From assembly GCF_947494125.1 (NCBI RefSeq), contig NZ_CANLTU010000007.1:124001-188000 (forward strand): 64,000 nucleotides of DNA, read 5' to 3'. The notes beneath the pieces were generated by a model. The model did no database searches and was not told the DNA's origin. It saw only the letters and a list, made by a program, of their open reading frames with translations. Of this stretch, positions 18,961 through 30,160 are shown in pieces (the first letter of the stretch is position 1; the number at the start of each line of letters is the position of its first letter). The DNA comes from an uncultured Tenacibaculum sp. GTDB lineage: Bacteria; Bacteroidota; Bacteroidia; Flavobacteriales; Flavobacteriaceae. The position numbers and the translations under genes were made by a program.

Positions 18961-19138
18961 GTTTTAGTTATCTCTAATATAAAAACCAAAAATACAAAAC
19001 CAAGCTATAATTTATAGTATCTTTAAATCGAAACTCTTTGAAAAGTTATGTTCACTCACTTAAAACCTAATTTTAAACATTGCTAATTGCATTGTATCTA
19101 ATTATTTAAGTGATTTGAATTACAAAATAAATATAGTT

Positions 19139-22100
19139 ATGAAAAAAATAACCTCTATTTTATTAATGATTTTATTTTCAACCATTTTAAATGCCCAGGA
19201 AAACTATAAAAGTTTATGGGAGAAAGTAGAAAAATTTGAAGTTGACAATTTACCGAAATCAGCTTTAAAAGTGGTAAATGATATATACGTAAAAGCAGAA
19301 AAAGAACAGAACTCTCCACAAACTATAAAGTGTCTTTTTTATAAAAGTAAATTTACATTAACCCTAGAAGAAGATGCGCAATTAAAAATTATTAATGAGT
19401 TTAAAAAACAAATTTCTAAAAGTAAATTTCCAACAAAAAATGTGTTAGAAAATATTTTAGCTAATTTATATTGGCAGTATTTTCAACAACATCGTTGGCA
19501 ATTTTATAATAGAACTAAAACTCAAAATAAAGTTAATTCAGACGATTTCAGAACATGGGATTTAAATACCCTTTTTACTGAAATTCATATATATTATCAA
19601 AAATCATTAGAAAACGGATTATTATTACAACAAACTAATATTTCAACTTTTAATGATATTCTATCTTCACAAAAAAATGCAGAAGTATATCGTCCAACCT
19701 TATATGACTTTTTAGCGCACAACGCACTACAGTTTTATAAAACATCAGAAAATAACATTACCAAACCTGCATACCAGTTTAAATTAGATAATCCTCATTT
19801 ATTAAATGATGCTAAAATATTTTCTAAACTTAACCTTACAACAAAAGACACTTTATCACTTCAATACAATGCTATAAAAATTTATCAAGATTTAATTGCT
19901 TTTCATTTAAAAGACAAGGATAAAAATGCTTTAGTAGATGTTGATTTACAGCGATTAACTTTTATAAAACAACATGCAACGTTTTCTAATAAAGAAAACT
20001 TGTTTTTACAAACTTTAAAAGCATCTGAAGAAGCTTATAAAAACAATGATGTTTCTGGTTTATATGCTTATGAAATTGCAAAAACCTATAATCAGCAAGG
20101 TAATTTATTTCAACCTAATAGAGATAAAACAAATCAGTTTAAAAGAAAAGAAGCTGTTGCTATTTGTGATGCAGTAATTAAACAATTTCCAAATAGTAAC
20201 GGGGCTAAAAAATGTCTTTCTCTAAAGCAACAAATACTTTCTGAGTCTATACAAATTGTAGCAGAAGAATACATTCCCATAAATAAATATTCTAAAGTAC
20301 TCGTTACATACAAAAATGTAAAAGAAGTCTACTTATCAATCTACAAAATAAGTTTTGATGAATCAGAAAAGCTTCGTAAAACATATGGAAAAGAGCAAAA
20401 AAACAACTTAATAAATAAATTAACGAAGGTTGGAAATTGGTGTTATAATTTAAAAAATGAAGGAGATTATCAACTACATTCTACCGAAATAATTGTTCCA
20501 GAAATTTCACAAGGAAATTACTTATTAGTTGCTTCACCTAAAGAAAAAGTATATCCTACATCAGCAATTGGAACTACCAATATTCAAGTAACCGATTTAG
20601 CGTTTATAAACAAAAATGAAATAGGTAAAAACGTATATCAAGTTCTTAATAGAAATACAGGAAAACCAATTATCGGAGCAAAAGTGTTGTTTTCAAATAA
20701 AGAAAAATCGCGTTACGGAAATAAAATTGACAAAACTTTTACTACCGATAAGTATGGAGAATTTAATGTTTTAACAGCTAAAAAATATTACAATAATGTT
20801 AATGCTATTGTAAGCTATAAAGATGATAAATCAAAATTTGGTCAGTTTTATATAAACCAACAATACCAACCTAAGGAAGAAGCTTCAAAAGTTCAAACAC
20901 AATCGTTTATTTTTACAGATAGAAGTATTTACCGACCGGGTCAAACTTTATATTTTAAAGGAATTTCAATGGAAACCTTTAAAAAGAAATCAACAGTAAA
21001 AACAAACAAATCTGTTTTAATTGAACTTAAAGATTTCAATGGACAAATAATTAATGAACTTCAATTAAAAACCAATGAATTTGGTTCTTTTTCAGGAGAA
21101 TTCATCATACCAAACTCAGGTTTAACTGGTAATTTTAGTATAGAAGCAGAAATTGATGGCCATAAAAATTATCAATCAATAGCAGTTGAAGAATACAAAC
21201 GTCCAAAGTTTGAAACAGAATTCAAACCAATAACTAAAAGTTATAAAATTAACGATGAAGTTATTGTAAATGGATTTGCAAAAGCTTTTTCTGGAGCAAA
21301 TATTACGGATGCTAATGTAGTATATCGTGTACATAGAAAAGTGCAATATCCACGTTGGTGGTATTGGTATCGACCACAATTTGTAAGCGAACCACAGGAA
21401 ATAATCCACGGAGATACAATTACCAACGAAAAAGGAAGTTTTGAAATTAAATTTAAAGCCATTCCAGATGAAAGTGTTTCAAAAGAAAATAGTCCAATTT
21501 TCACTTATGAAGTTACAGCAGATGTTACCGACCTTAATGGAGAAACACGAAGTGCTACTACAAATATAAAAGTAGGATACCATGCTTTATTGGCTACAGT
21601 AGAAATAGATGATTTTTTAGATAAAAGTAAAAAAGATTACGCTATAAATGTTTCAACCAAAAACCTGAATAATGAATTGATTCCTGCGGAAGGAACTATA
21701 AAAATTCACAAGTTATTAGCTCCTAAAAAACCTTTAAGAAAGCGCCCTTGGAATGCACCAGACTATCAAGTGATTCCTAAAGCAGATTTCGAAAATAAAT
21801 TTCCTCATGACACCTATACCAATGAAGATAAATTTATGAATTGGGAAAAAGGAAAATTAGTTTTTAAAACAAAATTTAATACAGCTAAAGAAAAAGAAGT
21901 TCAGCTAAAAAATATTAAAAAATGGGCTTCAGGAAAATATGTTATAGAACTTAATAGTGAAGATAAATTTGGTCAAAAAGTAGACGACAAACAGTTTTTC
22001 TCTGTTTTTTCTAAAAGCGATAAGTTACCTACGGATAATCAGTTGTTTTCTATTACTACAAATAAAACAGCATATAATATTGGTGATAAAGCAGAAATTA

Positions 22101-25100
22101 CGGTGAGTACAAACTCTAGCAATGCTACAGTTATGCTTACAGTAGAAAAGCAGCATAAAATTATTAGCAAGCATTATGTACACCTAAATAAAAACAGTGA
22201 AACAATAAAAGTTCCTGTAACCAAAGAAGATCAAGGCGGGTTTGCTATTAAATACTTTTTAGTAAACTATAACTCGTTTATTAGTGGTACAAAATTAATT
22301 AACGTCCCATATCCAAAAACAGATTTAGAAATTAGTACTAAAACATTTAGGGATAAGCTACAACCAGGAGAAAACCAAACTTGGAGTTTTACTATAAAAG
22401 GAACTAAAAAAGACAAAATTTTAGCTGAAGTATTAGCGGGAATGTATGATGCCTCTTTAGATGAGTTTAAAGCACATAGCTGGGATTTTCAACCAATACA
22501 CCATCCAACATACAGTGTTTATACCAATGCAAATGCTTTTCAAAGTTTTAAAAATTCGTATTTAAATATAAGAGACTTAAGTAAGCCTTATACAAATCCA
22601 TATCAACCAACAAGGTATGATCAATTTAATTGGTTTGGGTTTAGTTTTGGACACAATAGAAACCTTCGATTTAGAGGAAGGGTTGCTAAAATGAGTGCTC
22701 CTGTTACAGAAAAAGCTTTGATTTTTAATGATGCGAAAGAAGTAGCAGAAACCATAATAGAATCAACAGAATCTGATGAAGCTGAATATGATGCAATTGG
22801 TTTTACAGGTTCAATTGAAATGAATAAAAAACAGGAAAGAGAAGATCTTTCTAAAGGAATACAAATCCGTAAAAACCTACAAGAAACAGCTTTTTTCTAC
22901 CCACATTTAACAACTGATGCAAAAGGAAATGTTTCTTTTAATTTTACAGTTCCTGAAGCTTTAACTAAATGGAAATTGCAGTTATTGGCACATACCAAAA
23001 ACTTACACTCAGCTACAAAAACCTTAACAACGGTTACACAAAAAGAGTTGATGGTAGTTCCAAATGCACCACGTTTTTTAAGAGAAGGAGATAAAATTAT
23101 CTTAAGTGCAAAAATTTCAAACTTATCAGATAAAAACCTACAAGGTTTAGCACAACTTATACTAAGCGATGCCATTACAGGTAAAGAAATTAACTTGTTG
23201 GATAATTCTACAAAAAATCAATCATTTGTTGTTGATAAAGATGGGAATACAAATGTATCTTGGAATTTATCAATTCCTGAAACCATACAAGCTGTTCAAT
23301 ACAAAGTAATAGCAAAAGCAGGTGATTTTTCTGACGGTGAGCAAAATGCTTTGCCAGTATTATCTAATAGAATGTTAGTTACAGAAACTTTACCAATGTG
23401 GGTACGTTCAAACCAAACAAAAACATTCACCTTAAACAAACTTAAAAACAATACGTCAACATCATTAAAAAATCATAAGTTAACGTTAGAAATTACTTCA
23501 AACCCAGCTTGGTATGCTGTGCAATCTCTACCCTATTTAATGGAATACCCTTATGAATGCTCTGAACAAACTTTTGCACGTTACTATGCAAATACCTTAG
23601 CGAGTCATATTGCTAATTCAAACCCGAGAATTCAAGAAGTGTTTAAACAATGGAAATCGAGTGAAGCACTACTTTCTAACCTCGAAAAAAACCAAGAGTT
23701 AAAGTCGTTAATTATACAAGAAACACCTTGGTTACGAGACGCACAATCTGAAACTGAACAAAAGAAAAGAATTGCATTGTTATTTGATTTCAATAAAATG
23801 AAAAACGAACAACAAGGAGCTATCAATAAACTTCTAAATATGCAAATGAATAATGGAGGTTTCCCTTGGTTTAAAGGCGGACGCCATCCAAATCGTTTTA
23901 TTACCAATTATGTTGCTAGTAGTTTTGGTCATTTAAAACAACTTGGAGTTTCAGAGTTTGACAACAATACTAATAAAGTAATAAATAAGGCAATTCAATT
24001 TTTAGATCTTGAAATCACTGATCAATATCACGAATTATTAGAAAAAGCTAAACGTATTAGAGAAAAAGACGGCGAGAAAAAGTATAACGATTATTTAGCA
24101 AAAAATCATGTAAACTATTTTGCGTTACAATATTTATACATGCGTAGTTTTTACAATGATATTTCAATAGAGAATAAAACAAAAAAGGCTGTTGAATACT
24201 ATACGAATCAAACTGCTAAATATTGGACCAAACAAAACTTATACGGACAAGGTTTAACCGCATTAATTCAACATAGAACAGGAACCAAAACAACTGCTAA
24301 CAAAATTCTAAAATCATTAAAAGAAAATAGTATTACTTCTAATGAGCTAGGTATGTATTGGAAAGCAAACAAACCAAGTTGGTATTGGTATCAAGCTCCT
24401 ATTGAAACTCAAGCCTTATTAATAGAAGCCTTTTCAGAAATTGAAAACGACACTAAAACTATTGATAATTTAAAAATCTGGTTATTAAAAAACAAACAAG
24501 TAAGCCAATGGAAAACTACCAAAGCAACTACAGAAGCTGTATATGCCTTACTATTACAAGGTAGCGATTGGATTTCAATAACCGATGCTGTAGATGTAAA
24601 CTTAGGAGATATAAAAATTGACCCAAGTAAAATGCCAGCAGTAAAAGTTGAAGCCGGTACAGGTTATTTTAAAACTTCTTGGAATACTTCTGAAATTACT
24701 AAAAAAATGAGTGAAGTAACCATTTCTAAAAAAGGAAAAGGCATTGCTTGGGGTGGATTATACTGGCAATATTTTGAAGATTTAGATAAAATTACTTCAG
24801 CAAAAACGCCATTAAAATTAGAAAAGAAACTATTTAAAAAAGTAAATTCTGATACTGGCAAAAAACTTATTGAAATTACAAATGAGACTTCTTTAAAAGT
24901 TGGCGATTTAATCACTGTAAGAATCGAATTACGATCTGATAGAGACATGGAGTTTATACATATGAAAGATATGCGTGCTAGTGGCGTTGAACCTATTGAT
25001 GTATTATCGCAATATAAATGGCAGGATGGTCTAGGGTATTATCAAAGCACAAAAGATGCAGCAACAAATTTCTTCTTCGATCGTTTATCTAAAGGAGTAT

Positions 25101-25228
25101 ATGTTTTTGAATATGACGTAAGAGTCAACAATGCTGGAGATTTTAGCAACGGAATTACTACCATACAAAGTATGTATGCTCCAGAATTCAGTAGTCATTC
25201 AAAAGGAATTAGGCTACTAATTAAATAA
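19139..25228 (+). CDS. Alpha-2-macroglobulin family protein (MG2/A2M domains)
   Basis: FIFTDRSIYRPGQTLYFKGI (MG2), FFYPHLTTDAKGNVSFNFTVPEALTKWKLQLLAHT (A2M), PYECSEQTFARYYANTLA; 2029 aa from MKKITSILL at 19139. Confidence 0.92.
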   Translation: MKKITSILLMILFSTILNAQENYKSLWEKVEKFEVDNLPKSALKVVNDIYVKAEKEQNSPQTIKCLFYKSKFTLTLEEDAQLKIINEFKKQISKSKFPTKNVLENILANLYWQYFQQHRWQFYNRTKTQNKVNSDDFRTWDLNTLFTEIHIYYQKSLENGLLLQQTNISTFNDILSSQKNAEVYRPTLYDFLAHNALQFYKTSENNITKPAYQFKLDNPHLLNDAKIFSKLNLTTKDTLSLQYNAIKIYQDLIAFHLKDKDKNALVDVDLQRLTFIKQHATFSNKENLFLQTLKASEEAYKNNDVSGLYAYEIAKTYNQQGNLFQPNRDKTNQFKRKEAVAICDAVIKQFPNSNGAKKCLSLKQQILSESIQIVAEEYIPINKYSKVLVTYKNVKEVYLSIYKISFDESEKLRKTYGKEQKNNLINKLTKVGNWCYNLKNEGDYQLHSTEIIVPEISQGNYLLVASPKEKVYPTSAIGTTNIQVTDLAFINKNEIGKNVYQVLNRNTGKPIIGAKVLFSNKEKSRYGNKIDKTFTTDKYGEFNVLTAKKYYNNVNAIVSYKDDKSKFGQFYINQQYQPKEEASKVQTQSFIFTDRSIYRPGQTLYFKGISMETFKKKSTVKTNKSVLIELKDFNGQIINELQLKTNEFGSFSGEFIIPNSGLTGNFSIEAEIDGHKNYQSIAVEEYKRPKFETEFKPITKSYKINDEVIVNGFAKAFSGANITDANVVYRVHRKVQYPRWWYWYRPQFVSEPQEIIHGDTITNEKGSFEIKFKAIPDESVSKENSPIFTYEVTADVTDLNGETRSATTNIKVGYHALLATVEIDDFLDKSKKDYAINVSTKNLNNELIPAEGTIKIHKLLAPKKPLRKRPWNAPDYQVIPKADFENKFPHDTYTNEDKFMNWEKGKLVFKTKFNTAKEKEVQLKNIKKWASGKYVIELNSEDKFGQKVDDKQFFSVFSKSDKLPTDNQLFSITTNKTAYNIGDKAEITVSTNSSNATVMLTVEKQHKIISKHYVHLNKNSETIKVPVTKEDQGGFAIKYFLVNYNSFISGTKLINVPYPKTDLEISTKTFRDKLQPGENQTWSFTIKGTKKDKILAEVLAGMYDASLDEFKAHSWDFQPIHHPTYSVYTNANAFQSFKNSYLNIRDLSKPYTNPYQPTRYDQFNWFGFSFGHNRNLRFRGRVAKMSAPVTEKALIFNDAKEVAETIIESTESDEAEYDAIGFTGSIEMNKKQEREDLSKGIQIRKNLQETAFFYPHLTTDAKGNVSFNFTVPEALTKWKLQLLAHTKNLHSATKTLTTVTQKELMVVPNAPRFLREGDKIILSAKISNLSDKNLQGLAQLILSDAITGKEINLLDNSTKNQSFVVDKDGNTNVSWNLSIPETIQAVQYKVIAKAGDFSDGEQNALPVLSNRMLVTETLPMWVRSNQTKTFTLNKLKNNTSTSLKNHKLTLEITSNPAWYAVQSLPYLMEYPYECSEQTFARYYANTLASHIANSNPRIQEVFKQWKSSEALLSNLEKNQELKSLIIQETPWLRDAQSETEQKKRIALLFDFNKMKNEQQGAINKLLNMQMNNGGFPWFKGGRHPNRFITNYVASSFGHLKQLGVSEFDNNTNKVINKAIQFLDLEITDQYHELLEKAKRIREKDGEKKYNDYLAKNHVNYFALQYLYMRSFYNDISIENKTKKAVEYYTNQTAKYWTKQNLYGQGLTALIQHRTGTKTTANKILKSLKENSITSNELGMYWKANKPSWYWYQAPIETQALLIEAFSEIENDTKTIDNLKIWLLKNKQVSQWKTTKATTEAVYALLLQGSDWISITDAVDVNLGDIKIDPSKMPAVKVEAGTGYFKTSWNTSEITKKMSEVTISKKGKGIAWGGLYWQYFEDLDKITSAKTPLKLEKKLFKKVNSDTGKKLIEITNETSLKVGDLITVRIELRSDRDMEFIHMKDMRASGVEPIDVLSQYKWQDGLGYYQSTKDAATNFFFDRLSKGVYVFEYDVRVNNAGDFSNGITTIQSMYAPEFSSHSKGIRLLIK

Positions 25229-25261
25229 AATTATATATTTGAAGAGTTAAAATAGAAAAAC

Positions 25262-25711
25262 ATGAAAAAAATACTTTTATTTATTGCAATTATTGGTTTT
25301 GGATTTATTTCAAGTATTAATGCCCAAGAAATATCTGAAAATGCTATTGGAATCCGTTTTGGAGACAACAATGGTTTTGGTGGGGAAATATCTTATCAAA
25401 GAAAATTAAGTGATAACAACAGATTAGAAATCGATTTAGGGATTAGAAAAGGTGATGCTTTTAAAGCTACTGGATTATACCAATGGGTATGGGCTTTAGA
25501 AAATAATTTCCAATGGTTTGCTGGTGCTGGAGGTGGAATTGCTTCTGCGAATAGTAGTACTGCTATTTTTGGAGCTGGTGTAGTTGGTATTGAATATAAC
25601 TTTGATATTCCTTTAGCTATCTCTTTAGATTATAGACCAGAGATTGGTTTTAGTGGTTTTTACGACGGCTTTCAATCTGATTTTGGTTTAGGTATTCGTT
25701 ACCAATTCTAA
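25262..25711 (+). CDS. Outer-membrane beta-barrel-like hypothetical protein
   Basis: Signal peptide; alternating amphipathic strands; terminal aromatic RYQF. Confidence 0.7.
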   Translation: MKKILLFIAIIGFGFISSINAQEISENAIGIRFGDNNGFGGEISYQRKLSDNNRLEIDLGIRKGDAFKATGLYQWVWALENNFQWFAGAGGGIASANSSTAIFGAGVVGIEYNFDIPLAISLDYRPEIGFSGFYDGFQSDFGLGIRYQF

Positions 25712-25737
25712 AAAACAATTATTATTATAAAAATATA

Positions 25738-25759
25738 AACCTCCATTATTTGGAGGTTT
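25738..25759. terminator. Bidirectional terminator between convergent genes
   Basis: aaacctcc...ggaggttt hairpin with T-run. Confidence 0.75.
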
Positions 25760-26102
25760 TCTTTTTACTAGCTTTTGCTAATGGATTATAATCTAAGGCT
25801 AATTGCAACCAATAATGTAAGTCTTCATCTAAATCAAAAGCTTTTTCTGTTAATATTACATAACCTTTTACAGGTTTTCTTTTTCCACTAAAGCTCATAT
25901 CTTCACAACCATCTTTTGTCAATGCTTCCTCATAAATATCAGGATGTATTCGAGCCATTAATTCGTTTTTGTTTACAATAACACACATTTTATCATTAAC
26001 CATAAAACAAAGCGATCCAAACATTTTTTTCTCATAAAAGAATACGTGTTTCTCATTAAAAAACTGTGATATTCTATCTATTAAAAACTCGTTATATGCC
26101 AT
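25746..26102 (-). CDS. TfoX N-terminal-domain protein
   Basis: KKMFGSLCFMVNDKMCVIVNKNELMARI, MSFSGKRKPVKGYVIL. Confidence 0.85.
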   Translation of the reverse strand: MAYNEFLIDRISQFFNEKHVFFYEKKMFGSLCFMVNDKMCVIVNKNELMARIHPDIYEEALTKDGCEDMSFSGKRKPVKGYVILTEKAFDLDEDLHYWLQLALDYNPLAKASKKKTSK

Positions 26103-26294
26103 AGTAAATGTTTTTAAAAAGTAATTTTTACGTAATTTAAAATTAAACTAAACATTAGAAAATATTCAACAAATTAACAATCTATTAATCTTTTCATTAA
26201 AACCTCATAATAGTTTACTAACAATTTCAAAATCCAATTGCTCTTTTCGATAAATAGTTTTGCATAAACTAATTCATCATCAATTATATACAAA

Positions 26295-29042
26295 ATGAAA
26301 AAACTACTACTAGTTAGTATTTGTCTTTTGAGTTTATGGGGGTACGCGCAAGACAAATCTAATTTAAAAGGAAGAATTTTAGACGAGAGCAACCTTCCTT
26401 TGCCAGGTGCTACTATTGTAATACCATCATTAAAAATTGGTATTTCAAGTAACTTTAATGGATATTATGAACTTTTAAACATTCCTGAAGGAAATCATAT
26501 AATATCCATTTCATTTATAGGATACCAAACAATAGAAGAAACTGTTTCTATACTAAATGGGGGCTTAATTAAAAACTTTTCACTAGTTCCAAAAATTAAC
26601 GAACTAGAAGAAGTAATTATTAAAGGAAGTATTGGAAAAGGCCAGGCAAAAGCCTTAAATCAACAAAAAAACAAAGCGAATATTACCAATATTATTTCTG
26701 CAGATCAGGTAGGTAAATTTCCTGATACTAATATTGGAGACGCTTTAAAACGTGTACCTGGAATATCTATGCAAAATGATCAAGGAGAAGCTAGAGATAT
26801 TATTATTCGTGGTTTAGCACCTCAATTAAACTCAGTGACTTTAAATGGAGATAGAATTCCTTCAGCAGAGGGAGATAACCGAAGAGTTCAAATGGATTTA
26901 ATTCCATCAGATATGATTCAAACTATTGAGGTTAACAAAGCAGTAACTCCAGATATGGAAGGAGATGCAATTGGAGGTTCTGTAAATTTAATAACACGCT
27001 CTGCTCCTAGTACTTTTAGAGCTTTCCTTACAGGGTCATATGGTCGTAATCCTGTAAGAAACTCACCTAATTATAATTTCTCAGCTTTAGTTGCCAACAG
27101 AACTTTTAGTAAAAAATTAGGCTATGTAATTAATGCCTCATACAATTCTAACGATTATGGATCAGACAACGTAGAGTTTGAATGGGAACAAGAAAATAAT
27201 AAAACTTACATTGGTGAACACGATATTAGACGATACGATGTAAAAAGAAATAGGATGAGTGTTGCTGTAAATTTAGATTGGAATGCTAGTAGCAATAATA
27301 CATTTTTCTTTAAATCTATGTACAACCAAAGAAACGACTTTGAAAATCGTTACCGAGTACGTTTTAGAAAAATTGAAGAACCTAACGTTGCTGGAATTTC
27401 AAAAGCAGAAGTACGTAGACAAACTAAAGGAGGAATTAATAACAGTACCAACGATAATACACGTTTAGAAAAACAAAGTGTATATAAATTGTCTTTTGGA
27501 GGTGAACATCTAATCTTTAGTAACATCAAATTAGATTGGAAAACGGGAATTTCAAAAGCGAAAGAAGAACGTCCAAACGAACGTTATATTCGTTTTGAAA
27601 ACGATGATATTGAAGTTACGCAAAACTTTTCAAGAGCTAAGTTTCCTAGTTTAATTCCAACAAATAACGACTTTAACGATCCATCTAAATTTGTGTATGA
27701 TGAAGTAACACAAGAAAAACGTTTTACGCAAGAACGTAAAATCAGTTCTAACTTCAACATCCTAATACCTATTAACGCTACAGGAGTTTATAAAAACTCT
27801 TTAAAATTTGGATTCAAGCACAAATACAAGGAAAAATTAAGAGACAATAATTTCTTTGAATATGATTTAGAAAGTCAAATTCCTACTATGAATGCTACAA
27901 TTACTACCGATTATACTTTAAATGGTTTCTTAGCAGGGAATAATTATCAATCAGGATTATTTACTTCAAAAGAATTTTTAGGAAGTCTTATTTTGGCAAA
28001 TGGTGAAGCTGTATTGGATGAATTTGTTCCTGAAAATTACGATGCTAACGAAAATATATATGCTTTTTATGGAATGTTACAACAAAAATTGGGTCAAAAA
28101 TTTTCGATTATTGCTGGACTTAGAGCTGAAAAAACAACGATTGATTATAATGGTTTTGCTATTGATGTTGAAACTGCTCAAACAATAAATGATGCAACTA
28201 GAACATCGGGAAGTAAAAACTACACCAATTGGTTACCAAATTTTCATGCTAAGTACAAAGTAAATAGAAATACAATACTAAGAGCTGCTTGGACCAATAC
28301 AATTGCTAGACCTAATTATTTCGATTTAGTTCCTTATAGAAATATCAATAGTGACGATATAGAAGCCGAATATGGTAATCCGGATTTAAATCCAACCGAA
28401 TCTACGAACCTAGATTTAATGTTTGAACATTATTTTAGTAACGTAGGAATTATATCAGCAGGAGCCTTTTACAAAGACATTGATAAATTTATTTACAATT
28501 CAATTTCAAAAGAATCGATAACCATAAATGGAACTACAGATGTTTATGATGTAACAAGACCTTTTAACGGGGGTACAGCTGAAATCTATGGTTTTGAAAT
28601 AGCTTTACAAAGAAAATTAAACTTCTTACCTAGCTTTTTAAGAAACCTAACTGTTTATGGAAACTATACTTTTACAGATTCGAAAACAAATGGAATTGCT
28701 GACAGAAACGATGGTTTACCATTAGCAGGTGCAGTAAAAAATATGTTCAATGCTTCACTAGCTTATGAAACTTCAAAACTATCGGTAAGAACATCGTTAA
28801 ACTTTGCTGATGATTATATTTCTGAATATGGAAAAGACACCTTTACTGATCTATTTTATGATCAGCAATTATTTTTAGATGTAAACGCTGCCTATAACAT
28901 TACCAAAAAGCTTCGTGTTTTTGCTGAAGCTAAAAACTTAACCAACCAAGAATTACGTTTCTACCAAGGAACTAAAAACCAAACTAGACAAGCCGAATTC
29001 TATAACTACAACTGGAATATTGGGTTAAAATATAACTTCTAA
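26295..29042 (+). CDS. TonB-dependent receptor with carboxypeptidase-like N-terminal domain
   Basis: LKGRILDESNLPLPGATIVIPSLKIGISSNFNGYYELLNIPEG; plug VGKFPDTNIGDALKRVPGISMQNDQGEARDIIIRGL; C-terminal WNIGLKYNF. Confidence 0.94.
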   Translation: MKKLLLVSICLLSLWGYAQDKSNLKGRILDESNLPLPGATIVIPSLKIGISSNFNGYYELLNIPEGNHIISISFIGYQTIEETVSILNGGLIKNFSLVPKINELEEVIIKGSIGKGQAKALNQQKNKANITNIISADQVGKFPDTNIGDALKRVPGISMQNDQGEARDIIIRGLAPQLNSVTLNGDRIPSAEGDNRRVQMDLIPSDMIQTIEVNKAVTPDMEGDAIGGSVNLITRSAPSTFRAFLTGSYGRNPVRNSPNYNFSALVANRTFSKKLGYVINASYNSNDYGSDNVEFEWEQENNKTYIGEHDIRRYDVKRNRMSVAVNLDWNASSNNTFFFKSMYNQRNDFENRYRVRFRKIEEPNVAGISKAEVRRQTKGGINNSTNDNTRLEKQSVYKLSFGGEHLIFSNIKLDWKTGISKAKEERPNERYIRFENDDIEVTQNFSRAKFPSLIPTNNDFNDPSKFVYDEVTQEKRFTQERKISSNFNILIPINATGVYKNSLKFGFKHKYKEKLRDNNFFEYDLESQIPTMNATITTDYTLNGFLAGNNYQSGLFTSKEFLGSLILANGEAVLDEFVPENYDANENIYAFYGMLQQKLGQKFSIIAGLRAEKTTIDYNGFAIDVETAQTINDATRTSGSKNYTNWLPNFHAKYKVNRNTILRAAWTNTIARPNYFDLVPYRNINSDDIEAEYGNPDLNPTESTNLDLMFEHYFSNVGIISAGAFYKDIDKFIYNSISKESITINGTTDVYDVTRPFNGGTAEIYGFEIALQRKLNFLPSFLRNLTVYGNYTFTDSKTNGIADRNDGLPLAGAVKNMFNASLAYETSKLSVRTSLNFADDYISEYGKDTFTDLFYDQQLFLDVNAAYNITKKLRVFAEAKNLTNQELRFYQGTKNQTRQAEFYNYNWNIGLKYNF

Positions 29043-29044
29043 TA

Positions 29045-30112
29045 ATGAGAATCATTTTAAAAATAATTATTACAGCTACTTTATTTATAGCTTGTAAAAC
29101 AGAAAAAAAAGCAACAATCCAGACAAGCAATAGCAATCCTATAATTGCTTTAACTGCCGATGCTGAAACAACTCCTGTTACTTCTTACGACGATGCTGCC
29201 GATGACCCTTGTATTTGGATTAATCCAAAAGATGTTTCTAAATCAACAATCATAGGAACGAATAAAAAAGAAGGTTTAGAAGTATATAATTTAGATGGAG
29301 AACGCTTATACTCATACAAAATAGGACGTGTAAATAATGTAGATATTCGAAATGGATTTGTACTAAACAACGAAACTGTTTCTGTAGTTACAGCAAGTAA
29401 CAGAACTCATAATACGATTTCTATTTTAATAGTAAAACCTACTGGAGAATTAGAAGAAGTTTCAGCAAGACCTATAGCATCTAATTTAAACGAAGTTTAT
29501 GGATTAGGAATGTATAAAAGCAAAGAAACTTCTAAAATATATGTTTTCTTAGTAGGAAAAGAAGGAGGTATTGAACAATGGGAATTATTTGAAAACAATA
29601 CTAAGATTGACGCTAAACTAGTCAGAAGTTTTGCTTTAAAAAGTCAAGGAGAAGGAATTGTTGCCGATGATTTTTATGCAAAAGTTTATATAGGAGAAGA
29701 AGAAACTGCTCTATGGAAGTTTAATGCAGAACCTAATACTTCTATAGATGCTACTGAAGTAATTAGTACTAAAGATAAAAACATGTATCCAGATTTTGAA
29801 GGAGTTACTTTATACGATTCTGGAAACGGTAAAGGCTATATTATTCTTTCTTCACAAGGAAACAATAGTTATGCTGTAATAGATAGGGTTAGTAATAAAT
29901 ATCTACATAGTTTTTCGTTAAAAGACAGCATTATTGACGGTACTTACGATACAGATGGAATTGATGTTACCTCAGTTAACTTAGGTACTAAATATCCAAA
30001 AGGTATTTTCATAGCTCAAGACGGAGCGAATACTCAAAATAAAGACAGTTTACATCAGAATTTTAAAATAGTAGATTGGAGAAAAATTTCTAAAAACCTA
30101 ACTTTAGATTAG
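29045..30112 (+). CDS. Phytase (beta-propeller type), lipoprotein
   Basis: PVTSYDDAADDPCIWINPKDVSKSTIIGTNKKEGLEVYNLDG, QGEGIVADDFYAKVYIGEEETALWKF, SSQGNNSYAVIDR. Confidence 0.9.
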   Translation: MRIILKIIITATLFIACKTEKKATIQTSNSNPIIALTADAETTPVTSYDDAADDPCIWINPKDVSKSTIIGTNKKEGLEVYNLDGERLYSYKIGRVNNVDIRNGFVLNNETVSVVTASNRTHNTISILIVKPTGELEEVSARPIASNLNEVYGLGMYKSKETSKIYVFLVGKEGGIEQWELFENNTKIDAKLVRSFALKSQGEGIVADDFYAKVYIGEEETALWKFNAEPNTSIDATEVISTKDKNMYPDFEGVTLYDSGNGKGYIILSSQGNNSYAVIDRVSNKYLHSFSLKDSIIDGTYDTDGIDVTSVNLGTKYPKGIFIAQDGANTQNKDSLHQNFKIVDWRKISKNLTLD

Positions 30113-30135
30113 TATTTTAGTAGTGTTTGTAATGG

Positions 30136-30160
30136 AAGCCTCTATCTTATTTAGAGGCTT
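30136..30160. terminator. Terminator between convergent genes
   Basis: aagcctcta...tagaggctt followed by T-run. Confidence 0.8.

Noticed and set aside
21176-24948. Antisense ORFs inside the alpha-2-macroglobulin gene
   Set aside because: Overlap a long confident CDS and look like shadow ORFs.
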